Program-made: the position numbers and the translations under genes
From: Limnanthes douglasii subsp. nivea
Taxonomy: Eukaryota > Streptophyta > Magnoliopsida > Brassicales > Limnanthaceae
Direction: 5' to 3'
Assembly (NCBI GenBank): GCA_036936605.1
Contig: JAUPFV010000002.1
Span: 337,999,215 to 338,063,214, forward strand
Length of the DNA: 64,000 bases
Part shown: positions 34,056 to 45,285 of the stretch, one piece after another
Layout: each line of letters begins with the position of its first letter
Position numbering within the stretch: position 1 is the stretch's first letter
The notes under the pieces: model-generated
What the model saw: the letters and a program-made list of their open reading frames with translations, nothing else
The model's database searches: none
What the model was told of the DNA's origin: nothing

Positions 34056-36889
34056 ATGCCATCTTCTATTGGGGCGGTCGTGGAATTTAATAGGAGTTGC
34101 ACGTATTACGATAAAAAAATCGTTATAGCTTCATGTGGAATAACAGTAAAGTTACGTTGGTGTTATCTAGAGAAGTCACCCCAAGACCTGCATTTACTGG
34201 TGTCACAAGAGTCTACCATAAAGTTTTTAGTTCGTAATGCATTCTTAGAAACAAGCAAGTGATTCTGGAATTAAGTATGTATTGGTGTTAAAAAGTGTGT
34301 TAATGATCTATATTTTGGTGTCCTGAATGAGTTTACCTGTTGTTTTCAGAATATGTTGATGTATATCCATATAATTTTCCTATCGACCATCATTCATTAC
34401 GAGGCATCCAACATCATATTGATCTAGTGCATGGCGCTAGCCTACCTAATCGTCCTCATTACATAATGAGTCTAAAGGAACATGAGGAGATGAGGAGGCA
34501 GATCGAGGAATTATTGACTATGGGCCATGTTCGTAAGAGCCTTAGTCCTTGTGTAGATATGGTATTGTTAACACCCAAGAAATATGGTTCAATACGGATA
34601 TGCACTGGAAATAATATTACAGTTAGGTATCAATTTCCTATTCGCAGACTTGATGATTTTTTAGACCAGTTTAGTGGTACTAAGGTGTTCACGAAGCTGG
34701 ACTTGAAAGTGAATATCACCTGATCTACATCCAAATGGGAGATTAATGGAAAACAAATTCCAAAACCCCCATGAAGGTTTGCTTGAATAGACGGTAATAC
34801 ATTTTAGCCCTTCGAATAAACCCATCACTTTCATGCGCATTATGAATCAGGTTTTCAATCTTTTATTGGTAAATGTTTGGTTTTTTATTTCGATGACATG
34901 TTATTTATATCTCTAGTGAAGAACTACATTTACAACATCTGTGATAGGTCTTATATGTTCTGAGGCGCAGGACATTTTATGGTAGGGTGAACAAATGTTC
35001 TTTCCTAGCAGATTTGTTTCTCTTCGTTGGACATGTAGTATCGAAAGATGGGCTTTCAGTTGATCAATCAAATATAGCATCAGTTTTTTACTGGACACCA
35101 CAAACATTTATCACCAAGGTTTGTTCATTTTTTGGTTTGGTGTCAATCTATCGGCAGTTTATTCATAACTTCAGCACCATCATGACATCTATTACGGATT
35201 ACATAAAAGGGAAGACTTTTAGTTGGACTCCAAAGTCAGTAGAGACATTTGAATAAATTAAGGTACGGCTCATCATTGCACGTATATTGGTCTTACCTAA
35301 CTTTTATACAGGGTTTGAATTGCATTGTGATGCATCTGGCATGGGAATTGAAGTTGTTTTTAGCAAAGAGAGTGATCGCCTACTTCAGTGAGAAGTTAAG
35401 TGGGGCCAAACTCAACTACAACACTTATGACGTCGAGTTGTATGAAATGGTTTGGGATTTGAAACATTGGAGTTTGTACTTGGCCTATAATGATTTCATA
35501 CTGTATACTGATCACGATGCATTGAAGCATCTGCAGAGTCAAAACAAACTCCCTCACGACACGCGATGGGCAATATTTACTCAACAGTTTACTTTTTCTA
35601 TCAAGCATATGTCGGGAGCAGTTAACTGTGTAGCTGATGCGTTGAGAAGGTGAAGTATGATGATACATATAGAATGAGAGGTTGTTGAGTTTGAGATGAT
35701 GAAATATTTACTCGCTACAGATCCGTATTTTAGTCCTATCTTGAAGAAAGTTGTGGCGGGTTTGAGAACAGATTTTCTAGTGAGCAGTGGCTACCTCATT
35801 AAATTTAATCTATTATGTATTCCTCTTAGGAGTTTGAGACTATTGATGGTGAAGGAAAATCATAATTAAAGGCATGGTGGCCGGGATGAGACCTTAAGTT
35901 CTATATCTTGCTAGTTTTATTGGCCTCACTTAAAGAGGGATGTTATCCATTTTGTGGTTGGGTGTCAGATCTGTCAGATGGTGAAGAGTACGACTTCCAA
36001 TGTTGGTTTGATCATGGATTTTGTTTTTGGATTGTCAAACACATAAAGAGATACCGACTCTCTCTTCGTGGTTGTTGACAGATTTTCGAAAATGACTCAT
36101 TTTTTGCATGCAAGAAAATAGCGGATGCATTGAACCTCACTACTCTATAATTCAGAAAGGTCTATTGTTTGTATGCTTTGTCTATAAACATCTTCTCTTA
36201 CTGAAATTCTCGTTTCGTCGGTTATTTATAGAGGATTTTATGGTGTCTTACGAATATAAAACTGAGCTTTTAGCAGTGCTTATCACCCACAAACAGATGA
36301 GCACACAAAGGTCACCAACAAAATTTTGGGAAACATGTTGCGTGTAGAGGTGGCTATAAACTTGAATTCGTGGTATTTATGACTTTATCATGTTGAATTC
36401 GCTTATAAAAGGCACCATAAAATGGGTATAAAGCATAGTATGTTTATGGTGGTCAGCGACTATAATCCATGGTGTCCTATGGGTTTTGAATTTCTAACTA
36501 TAGACAAGGTTCATGTCAGGGTCGAGACTATGATTGCTGAGTTGTGGGAAATTCATGAAAATACAATGAAGCATCTCGAGGAAACGAGTCATAAATATAA
36601 AGCTGCAACTGACAAGAAACACTTACTAGTCGAGTCTAAAGTAGGATATTTCATGTGGGTTGTTTTGACTAGAGATCGTTAGTCTGCCCATGAGTACAAC
36701 AAACTAGTGTCAAAGAAGGTGGGTTTGTATGAAATTGTGGAGAAGATAAACCCAAATGCATACAGGTTGAAGCTTCCAACCCACGTGAAGACTCGTGACG
36801 TCTTTAATGTGAAGCACCTCATGCATTTTATGAATGCTTCTAATGATGATGAAGTTGATAATTCGAGGGTGAATTCCCAAGGAGGATAG
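34056..36889 (+). pseudogene. pol remnant (protease tail, RT, RNase H, integrase) of the 32-37 kb gypsy element
   Basis: RT begins at 34340 with [38 protein letters not shown] and [31 protein letters not shown] box (the YxDD motif) is at about 34880-34912 in another frame. RNase H is at 35249-35653 (VIAYFSEKLSGAKLNYNTYD, LYTDHDALKHLQSQNKLP). Integrase follows in broken frames (VDRFSKMTHFLHARK, about 36074-36118; an AYHPQTDEHTKVTNKI-like piece near 36280-36330). The integrase end at 36707-36889 has VGLYEIVEKINPNAYRLKLP and FNVKHLMHF. No chromodomain is visible. Broken throughout. Confidence 0.75.
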
Positions 36890-36891
36890 TA

Positions 36892-37238
36892 TGATGTTGT
36901 TACACAAGCTCACAACTATCTAGCTATTTTGGATAAACGCAAACGGGTTTTATTGTGCTCAAATCGAAGATTTTGACGAGTCCTATCAAGAACGTGATGG
37001 AAGCTAAAGATCATATCACGAGGTTTGGGCCCCAAAAATTATTGTTTAGGGCCCCAAACCCACTGTTTATGACCTCAAATCGTTATTCTAGTGTATTTTT
37101 TTAATTATTTTATATTTTATTGATTTTTTTAAAATAACTCAATAAGTCTAATTGAACCCAAATTTAATTGGACTATATTATATTGGATTCCAGACATTAC
37201 CCTAAATTTAGATTAGGGTGTGGAGCAACTTCTACTTT
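36892..37238 (+). repeat. Truncated 3' LTR of the 32-37 kb gypsy element
   Basis: Follows the polypurine tract. Similarity to the 5' LTR stops after GGAGCAACTTCTACTTT, leaving roughly the last 135 bp absent. Confidence 0.7.
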
Positions 37239-37420
37239 GAATAAAATATAAGATTCAAATCTAACTAGTTAAATAATTATATATATATCATATGTATTTC
37301 CCTAAATCAATTATTTAGTGCTTACATAATCTCAAACCATAAATAATCTTCATATCAATTATAAAAATATCACATAATTATTTAAAATGGGTGAAATCTT
37401 GAATATTAAGAATATATTTT

Positions 37421-38575
37421 GGGAATTGCTAAAAAAAAGTCAAAACTACTCCGCGAAGTCGCATTTTTCTGTTTTTCAATATTTACAAAATTGCCACTAG
37501 GCAAAAACCCAAAAAGTCCTTAGAAGTTCATTTAATTACGTTTTATGCCATTATTTACTTCATGAAGTTGCAAACAGAAAATCTACCATAACCTAACATT
37601 TTACTTACTAAAACTCACTAAAATCATAAAAACTCAAAACTTAAACTAACCAAAACTTTTTTTTTCAACTTTGTAAAACTTAATAAAATGTTAACAAAAC
37701 TTGACGAAATGGTAACAAAACTTGTTTTTCTACAAACCAATATGAACATTGACCCTTGTATCTTTCTGTTTTTTTGAAAAAATAATTTTAAAAAGAAAAT
37801 CAAAAAATGTCCGTTTCCGCCAGACGATGGCGTCCAGGTGGTGTTCTTCGTCATCATCCTGTCGAAGAAGATGGTACTTTCCGCCGGGCAAATGGCGTAC
37901 ACGATGGTGCTGACGCCATTGCATGGCGTACATACCCCTGTGTACGTCGTGCAATGGCGTACAGACCCCTGTTTCCGCCGTGCAATGGCGTACAGACCCC
38001 TGTTTCCGCCGTGCAATGGCGTACAGACCCCTGTGGGCGCCATTGCATTGGCGGATAGACCTGTATCAGATCTGTATCGTTTTTTTTCCAATTTTTTAAC
38101 ATTTATCTTTCAATTTTGTCCATTTTTGTAATTTTTTTAGTAGGTTATCATTTATTAAAGACTTATACTAACTAAAAACAATATAAATTTAAAGTAAAAC
38201 AAAATACCCATTATGGTTTAAGAAACCTTTCGAAAACTAAGATCTAAATATGTTTTTTTTGCAAATAAGTCATTTAAGTGTTAGGATATATGATTAAGTG
38301 GTTTTGAAGGCAATGAGTAACATTTTAATTGATAATGATAGTATCACCTTCTTTAGTTTTAGTTTTAGTTCTTTATGTTTAGAGAGAGAAAGTAGAGAGA
38401 AGGTAGATAAATTGTATTTTTTTTGGAAATTATGGTAACTTCACGGAGTAATTTCTTCTATTTATACGATTTCGTGAAGGACAAAATCGTCAAAAAAATA
38501 ACTTCACGGAGTAATTTTTAAAATTCAAAAAAGGCGACTTCGCGGAGTAGTTTTGGCTTTTTTTTAGCAATTCCC
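37421..38575. mobile_element. Mutator-like non-autonomous element with 9-bp target duplication
   Basis: Terminal inverted repeats of about 45 bp: the left end starts GGGAATTGCTAAAAAAAAGT and the right end is its near-perfect complement, finishing TTTTAGCAATTCCC. Flanks are ATATATTTT (37412-37420) and ATACATTTT (38576-38584), a 9-bp duplication with one mismatch, as expected for Mutator-like elements. Sub-terminal repeats of AACTTCACGGAGTAATTT occur near 38440, 38500 and 38530. No transposase is encoded. The centre is a GC-rich repeat block (37800-38060). Confidence 0.85.
37892..38050. repeat. GC-rich 31-bp tandem repeat inside the Mutator-like element
   Basis: GCAATGGCGTACAGACCCCT recurs at 37951, 37982 and 38013 (period 31), with an imperfect copy at 37921. 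Inverted CGCCATTGC text occurs on both sides (37913 and 38038), so the block can fold. The long open frames over it on both strands come from the repeat and are not supported as genes. Confidence 0.75.
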
Positions 38576-38715
38576 ATACATTTTTTATTTTACTTCTTAG
38601 TCTACTACTTAAAACTTCAATCTATCTACTCCAATTAATTTTCTAGTCCGACCATTTTGGCTAGAGGAACTTTGTAATTATCATTGGTGTCATCTATGGA
38701 AATGAAGGGTTCTTT

Positions 38716-39000
38716 AAAACGGTAAAAATCCTATTTTCACCACTCTCTTAAAAATTAGATTTGGAATTCTATAATTATCCATAGCTCAATTTTTCTTAGA
38801 CTTAACTCGACCTCAAATCAGTTTAGTTTGGCATCAAACACGTGAGTTTGGCCTTAATAAATAGGGTTAGATCTCAGTATGAGAGTTTGGATTTAGTATG
38901 GTCCCACCTCAGCATGCCTGGTTTTGTTTTAGCAATGAGAATTCAAACTTAGTATAGGTTTGGCCTTAGCACGGCCTCAAGCACCACTAAGTTAACTAAA
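38716..39000 (+). repeat. Dispersed repeat, copy B
   Basis: Similar to 31857-32101: TTAGACTTAACTCGACCTCA, then AATCAGTTTAGTTTGGC and GGATTTAGTATGG. Here the text runs on (AGCATGCCTGG) past the point where copy A is interrupted by the gypsy LTR. Confidence 0.5.
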
Positions 39001-40115
39001 TTTTAATGATTTTTATTTAAAAAGAGAGAATTATATTAGGATTCTCAGCCGAAGCACCTAAACTAGATATTCGTGTATTATGCATATAATACCAAATTAT
39101 TTTACACCCACGGTTTGGCATCTTCCGGACCAGTCTATATTGTGTTATATATTTCATAAAGGATGGTTTAACCCCTTGTTTCATTAAAGATACAAGTTTT
39201 TTTGTGTATGTGAGCTTAATCTCTTAAAGCGTTAATGGTATCATAGCTAAAAAATATCAATTTAGTTCAGAGAGCCACGATAATACTGGGTGCTAAGAAA
39301 TCACATATTTTAAAGTTGTTTGGATATATAATACATGTTATTCATAAATGTGAATCGTTACTTCTTATTATTTTTATTTACTTTCTAATAATACTCATTA
39401 TGTTGGTACTTTAAAGTATTAAAGGGGCTACTCACATAGATAAAATCAGAAAAAATATATTTTTATTTGGAAAAAGTATACCAATTACTTTAGCAACTTA
39501 CTAGTTACTCGTGTACTCTTTTCCATTTGGAAGAGTAGAGTTTTATTCCCCTCAGGGGAGTTTTCGGTGGAAGAATGGTTTTTAATGAGGCATTAGTAGA
39601 GGCAATATTGAGCCAAACATTTTTTTAAATTAAGACATTTCATTACAAGTAATTAGGCCTAGGGTTGTGAGAGCAATGTTTGGATGCTAGTTCCTACCAT
39701 AAGTCAACAAAGATCGTTCATAAAGGTAAAAAAACTATTAAATATAAGGTTTGGCAGTGCGGCGTAACTCTTAACCAACATTTTTGGTTCAGCAAAAATA
39801 AAATTACTCAAGCCAGCAAAGCAGATCAAAAAACTTGATCTCAAAAGAAACAATTCAACTATAGAGATTGAGAAATATAGAATTATACTCCTCATTTTCT
39901 TCATTTGTAAGGACCATGGACAGGGCTACTTATAAGTGAAAAATATTTAACTTAGTTGACCCTTAATTAAAGAAGGTATCATTGGCTGCTATGGTTGGGA
40001 TGACATTGGTAAAGCCAAACGAGGCAGGGGCCTATGTCCCTTCGGACGAGGCAAAGGCTGCTTCGGACGAAGTAAATTCTACACTAGCCAAGAGGTTGAC
40101 AGTCTGTACTTGAGT
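39001..40115. other. Spacer with no recognised gene
   Basis: AT-rich, with short open frames only. No domain or repeat was recognised. Confidence 0.45.
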
Positions 40116-40648
40116 TGTTAAGTGTGACAGGGTATATAAGGTGTTCGACATAGTTTTTAAATCGATCTGTTACAACAGAAATGTTTATTTTTGTTGAGAA
40201 GTTTGTTACATTATGTTTTGGAGAGAAATTGAGACCAAGAATTATAAATAGTGATTTTTGGACTTTGTATAAGATTACGGAACTTTGGTGGAGCGTGCAA
40301 TATAGGTTGAAAGAAAAAATACTTAATAAATCAGAGGGTGATTGTGGAAGAGTATCGAGTGTGAGCTGTAAAATTTGAAGTTTATGTAAACATTGTATTT
40401 CTCCGCTATCTCAATCTTGTATAACATTTCTATTGTAGAGCAATCATGAGAATAAAAAAAATTGTGGCTCAGATTGGACGTAGGAAATTGTCGAACAACT
40501 AGGAATCTTTGTGTTCTAACTTTCTCTTACTCTATTATTTCTTCGTTTTAATTTTCAGTAGAATTGCTACTTATTTAATGACATAATTTTTTATATGATC
40601 AGTTTAAGACCTGAATGGATCGAATAGAGCTTGCATAAATATGATAAT

Positions 40649-40660
40649 TGGTATCACAGC
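40649..40660 (+). promoter_or_regulatory. Primer binding site of the copia element
   Basis: TGGTATCACAGC differs from TGGTATCAGAGC at one base and stands 41 bp before the gag ATG. Confidence 0.6.
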
Positions 40661-40689
40661 TTGGTTACAAAGTGATTCTTGTAGCTGAA

Positions 40690-43600
40690 ATGGAACTAAC
40701 AAAGTTTGATATAAAGAGGTTTAACAGGAAAAAAAATAGAATCTGGAGACAATGAATGCGAGAATTCTTAGTTCAAAAAAAGATGTCTTCAGTCCTACCA
40801 AGGGAGACTAAGCTACCTGAAACACTATTTAACTCTGAGAAGAAAAAAGTTTCCAAAATTGAAAACAACATTATCATTATCTACTGAGTGATATCAAATC
40901 TATTTGAATTTAAAGTGCTTTGGTTTTAAGATGCAATAGGACAAGTTTCTTGATGAGAAACTTTATGATTCTCCAAAATAGTTTCAATTTGGCAAACATT
41001 AGTGACAAAATCACTGATGAAGATTGGGCAGTGAACTTGTTAAACTCATTTTATTATGTATATGGACACTTGAAGGATATTATCTGATACAGTAAAGAAA
41101 AGGTTTTGATGGATGAGCTGAGACTTATAATTAAATTCAAAGAGTTGGAACTTGTGCAGTGTCGAATGACTTGGAGTTTAGAAAGTAGTCATGATGCTTT
41201 AAACATTAGAGGGATATCAGAGATAAGGAATACCGGTAAGTTCATAAGAAAATACGAAGTTTGATAAGTCCAAGATTAGATTTGACAATTGCATGAACTT
41301 GGGTCATTTCAGGATAGAATGCCATGAACGACTGAGTATGCAAGGTTATTGCAGATTAGAACAAGGGGATGTTTATGTTACTTCTGAAGGATATGACTCT
41401 ACAGAAGTTCTGATGTACTCTTTAAATGAAGGCTAGAGGGAGTGTATTTTTTATTTTGGATACTCATTCTATATGAGTCTATATATGGACTAGTTTCACT
41501 CATTTGAAGAGAATGATGGAGGCATTGTGTTACTTTCCAATAACAAGGCTTGCAAGATAGTTGGAATTGGATTTGTGAAGATTTGAATATTAAATAGCTA
41601 TGGTCGAATACTGAAGAATGCGAGGTACGTTCCCAATCTGAGAAGAAATCTAATTTTCTTAGAACATTGGATAACTTAGGTTGTTTTATCAAAGTTTTAA
41701 ATAGTTATATGAAAATTGTTAGAGGTCTCATGACTTCAATCAATGGGATATTCTTCAATGGTCTATATTCAATGATCGGTGATATTTTTATAGTCATAAT
41801 GGCTAGCTTGTCCAAACAACCGGTAGATGCTACAATATTATCGCATTTGAGGTTAGGACATGTGAGTGAGACGTGATTATTAGAGTTAGAGAAGCAAGGT
41901 CTGTTCAGAAAAGACAAATTGATTGGCTTGGAATTGTTTCTATCATGTGTGTACAAAAAGGTATCATAGTCAAGTTTACAAGATCAAACACACAACAATT
42001 GGAACCATTGACTACATAGATTTTGATCTATATGAGGCATGCAAGGGTTTAGTCTCATTGATGTAATATGTTTTTTTTTGTTAATCATTAATGATTACTC
42101 AAGGAAGCTGTGGATTTAAATTCTGAAGTCAAAGGGAGAGGTTTTTGATAGGTTCAACCAATGGAGGGTCGTGATTGAAAAACAGTTTTGTAGAGAAGTT
42201 AAGAAGATCAGGATAGACAATGATCTTAATTTATTGATTAGTGAAAATTAGCAGTAAATACCTCAGCATAGTACTATATGGGAAACTCTGCAACAAAATG
42301 TTCTTGTTGATATAATGAACAAAACCATTATTGATATGGTGAGGTAGTTGGTGACTGTTAAGCTTCCAATGCAATTTTAGGTTGAATCAGTAATGACATC
42401 TTGTTACCTCATAAAAATATGTTCATCCACTATGATTGTCTTGAAGACCCCACGAGAATATGGTATAGAAAGCCTTTGGATTATTCAAATTTAAGAGTGT
42501 TTGGTTGATTTGTTTATGCACATATGAGACATGACAAGATGTAACTAAGAGTCCTGAAGTGTTTATTCATTGAGTATCTAGAAAACGTCAAGGGTTACAA
42601 GTTATGGTTCTTCGAAAGGATTATAATAGGGGTCTGAACAATAGAGATGTTACATTCAATGAGAACGATTATCCTGGTTTAGGTGGTGAAATGTATGAAA
42701 CCCAACTTGAGGAAAGTGACACACTTGGGATCGAGGTGGAGTCACCTGGATCAGAACCTGCTAGTGGCTTAAGGGGATCATAACCATTAAATAAATTTAG
42801 GAAAGAAGTGTATATGGATCTGGAAGGTAGTCGAGCTCAAGATGGCTACCAAAAAGCAAGGGATATGACCAGAAGAGTCATTCGAGATGTTACATTTTTT
42901 GAGCATGTTTCATATGTTCAAGCTTTGTCTACTGTTAACCTTCAAACCAATAAAGATGATGATAGCCTTCTTATTTATACGTAATACAATTCCCTATTAT
43001 TATAGAATATTTTGTAATTCCATCATTATATCGACCTTGATTTACCATTACATATTTATTCTCGACTTACATTACCTTCTCCGCCATCGATACCTCCTCC
43101 AACATGCCTTTTACCAATTATTTTATCCTTGGATCTTGTTACAAACAATGATGAGTCTAATTTAATGTACATATCCAATTTTGTTTTACAAAATATAATC
43201 AGTTACCTCTAGTTTACAAAAAAATGTGTTGCATCTCTTGATACTATTTCTATTCCAAATATTATTCGAGAATTTTTATGTCATTCTGGCTGGCAAGGTG
43301 CAATGCTTGAGAAGATAAAGGCATTCGAAGATAGTGGTACCTGGAAGTTGGTTAATTTTTCTGTCATAAGAAAGATATTAGATATAGATGGGTGTTTAAT
43401 GTCAAAGTGAATCCATACGAGATGATGGTTTGTCTTAAAGCAAGACTTGTCACAAAATGATATGCTCAAACTTACGATGTTGACTACTTAAACGCTTTCT
43501 CTCTGGTAGCTAAGTTTACTTATATTCTTTGATTTGTTTCTTTATCAACTTCAAATGATTGGCCACTATATCAGTTAGATATTTAAAAACTGCATTGTTA

Positions 43601-44462
43601 AATGGATATTTCCAAAAAATAAGTGTATATGGATCAACCACCTAAGTTCGTTTTTCAGGGGGCAGAGGAAAGGTATGTCATTTGAATAAATCGTTGTATG
43701 GTTGAATGAAAAGTTCTCGTGATTGGTTTAGAAAGTTTACTGATGCACTTATTGAATTTTGGTTTAAGAATAGCAGTTGTGATCATTTTATGCTTTATTA
43801 ACTGTTTGCAAATGGTATTATATTTGTGGTTGTATATGTTGATGACGTCATTTTTAGTGGGAATGATAGTGAAAGAATTTCCTTACTTCAAATATTTTTA
43901 CATTCAAAATTTTAAGCAAAAAAATTGGGACCATTGAAGTATTTTGTTTTTAAATAAGAAGAAACAAAAAAAGTATCCACTATCACATAGAAAATATGTT
44001 CTGGATGTGTTGGTGGAAACATGAAAGTTATGAGCAAATTCATGTAATACATCCATGGTTCCTAATTTGCAATTATGAAATATGGTGGATAATTATTTGG
44101 TGATCCAACAAATTATCGTAGACTGGTAGAAAAATTAAATTATCTTATGGTAAATCGACTTGTCGAGTCAATATTGTAAGTCAATTTATATATTCTGCAA
44201 TGGTTAGTCATTTGGAAACTTTCATACATATCTTGTGTTATCTCAAATCTTGTCCAGTCGATGTTGTAAGTCAATTTATGTATTCTCTGATGGTTAGTCA
44301 TTTGGCAACTTTAGTACATATCTTGTGTTATCTTAAATCATTTCCTGGATTCGGTTTGTGGTATGGGAATAATGGTCATAGTAATATAGAACGTTTTGCA
44401 AATGCATATTGGGTTGGATCTAAAGTTGATAGAAGATCAGCCCCGGCTTATCGTATTTATTA
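40690..44462 (+). pseudogene. Copia gag-pol remnant
   Basis: Gag starts with ATG at 40690 (MELTKFDIKRFN), stopping soon after. The protease region is at about 41450-41640 (FTHLKRMMEALCYF, RGTFPI). The pre-integrase domain is at about 41840-41910 (LRLGHVSET, LLELEKQGLF). Integrase is at about 42080-42230 (NDYSRKLWI, ILKSKGEVFDRFNQWR, KIRIDN). RT is at 43240-43900: SGWQGAMLEKIKAFEDSGTW, SSRDWFRKFTDAL and the intact VVVYVDDVIFSGND box at about 43828-43870. RNase H is at about 44340-44460 (YWVGSKVDRRSAPAYRIY). Stops occur every few dozen codons. Confidence 0.75.
44161..44340 (+). repeat. In-frame 90-bp tandem duplication in copia RT/RNase H
   Basis: TGTCGAGTCAATATTGTAAG at 44161 recurs as TGTCCAGTCGATGTTGTAAG at 44251, and similarity continues for the full 90 bp (ATATCTTGTGTTATCTYAAATC in both). 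It repeats the 30-residue unit around VVSQFMYSLMVSHL and HILCYLKS. Confidence 0.8.
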
Positions 44463-44464
44463 AG

Positions 44465-45285
44465 AGGTAATTCGATATCTTAGAAGAATAAGAATCAAGA
44501 TCGAGTGTTGAATCTAAATATGGAGTCATGGTTCAATTTACTTATGAAATAATTTCAATCCAAATTTTGAATGATATTAGCATCAATACTACCATGTCTA
44601 CAAAATTATGTTGTGATCATATTACCTTTAATTTTGTCTTTCACGAAAAAAACGACATATTGAAATCGATGGTTGATCGACGAAAAGATTCAAAAAAATC
44701 TCAATCATAGCAAAATAAAAGACAAATAAAAAATAAAAAATATGTTCAAAAGCATGTAAGGAAACATAACAAGCTAATATATACTTCTACCAGAGGAAGT
44801 GTTGTTTCTTTTCAAAACTTTTTTTTCGCCAATTAAAATTATTTAGGTTTAATTTTCAAATTTCTAATATAAGGTTTTTTTTTTGTCAAATAAAGAAATC
44901 ACAAAGTTTTGATTGTGTTTGGTTTAGTGAAAAATTTAAAACCGAATTCAGCGTTTCAGATTTCATCAACTTTTCATATTCATTTTATTAATTTGATATA
45001 TATCCAAATTTTCAGCCAAACACAGCATTATGCATGATCAGCAAAATCCCACAAAACAATATAACTCTGAAGAAATTTGACAAGATTTTTTAGATGCTAA
45101 GGTTTGTGTTAAAACAATCTCAATTACAAGTCATAAGATATACCAGAAAACTAACTATACTCCATAAAACAACAAGAATAGTCCCTGAGTTCCAACATCA
45201 TTAACAGGACAAAACTACAGCAAGAACTAAAACATTAAAACAGTAACAATATCGATTTTGTATCTACAGAACTCTAAATGAAACT
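44465..45285. other. 3' flank of the GH17 gene, no other gene seen
   Basis: AT-rich DNA. The stretch 45000-45285 is likely the 3' untranslated region and downstream sequence of the minus-strand glucanase gene. Confidence 0.4.

Larger units (their letters stand above)
32102..37238 (+). mobile_element. Decayed Ty3/gypsy retrotransposon with initiator-Met primer site
   Basis: The 5' LTR is 32102-32593, starting TGATATTGTTATACAAG. A truncated 3' LTR runs 36892-37238, starting TGATGTTGTTACACAAG after a purine tract AAGGAGGATAGTA. The primer site TGGTATTAGAGC at 32597 fits initiator-Met tRNA. The order gag, protease/RT, RNase H, integrase is normal for Ty3/gypsy. There is no second RNase H and no antisense ORF, so this is not a Tat element. 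About 135 bp of the 3' LTR is missing on the right. Confidence 0.8.
40116..44462 (+). mobile_element. Decayed Ty1/copia retrotransposon
   Basis: A possible 5' LTR starts TGTTAAGTGTGACAGGG at about 40116, with TATATAAGG shortly after, and ends before the primer site TGGTATCACAGC (40649-40660), one mismatch from the initiator-Met type site. Gag, protease, integrase, RT and RNase H follow in copia order (integrase before RT). No 3' LTR was found after RNase H ends near 44462, so the element is truncated on the right. Confidence 0.7.

Noticed and set aside
37624..38131. Several overlapping long open frames on both strands (83-155 codons) in the GC-rich block
   Set aside because: They follow the 31-bp tandem repeat (TGVCTPLHGGNRG-like or QWRTDPCFRRAM-like text on opposite strands) and lie inside a Mutator-like element, so they are repeat artefacts.
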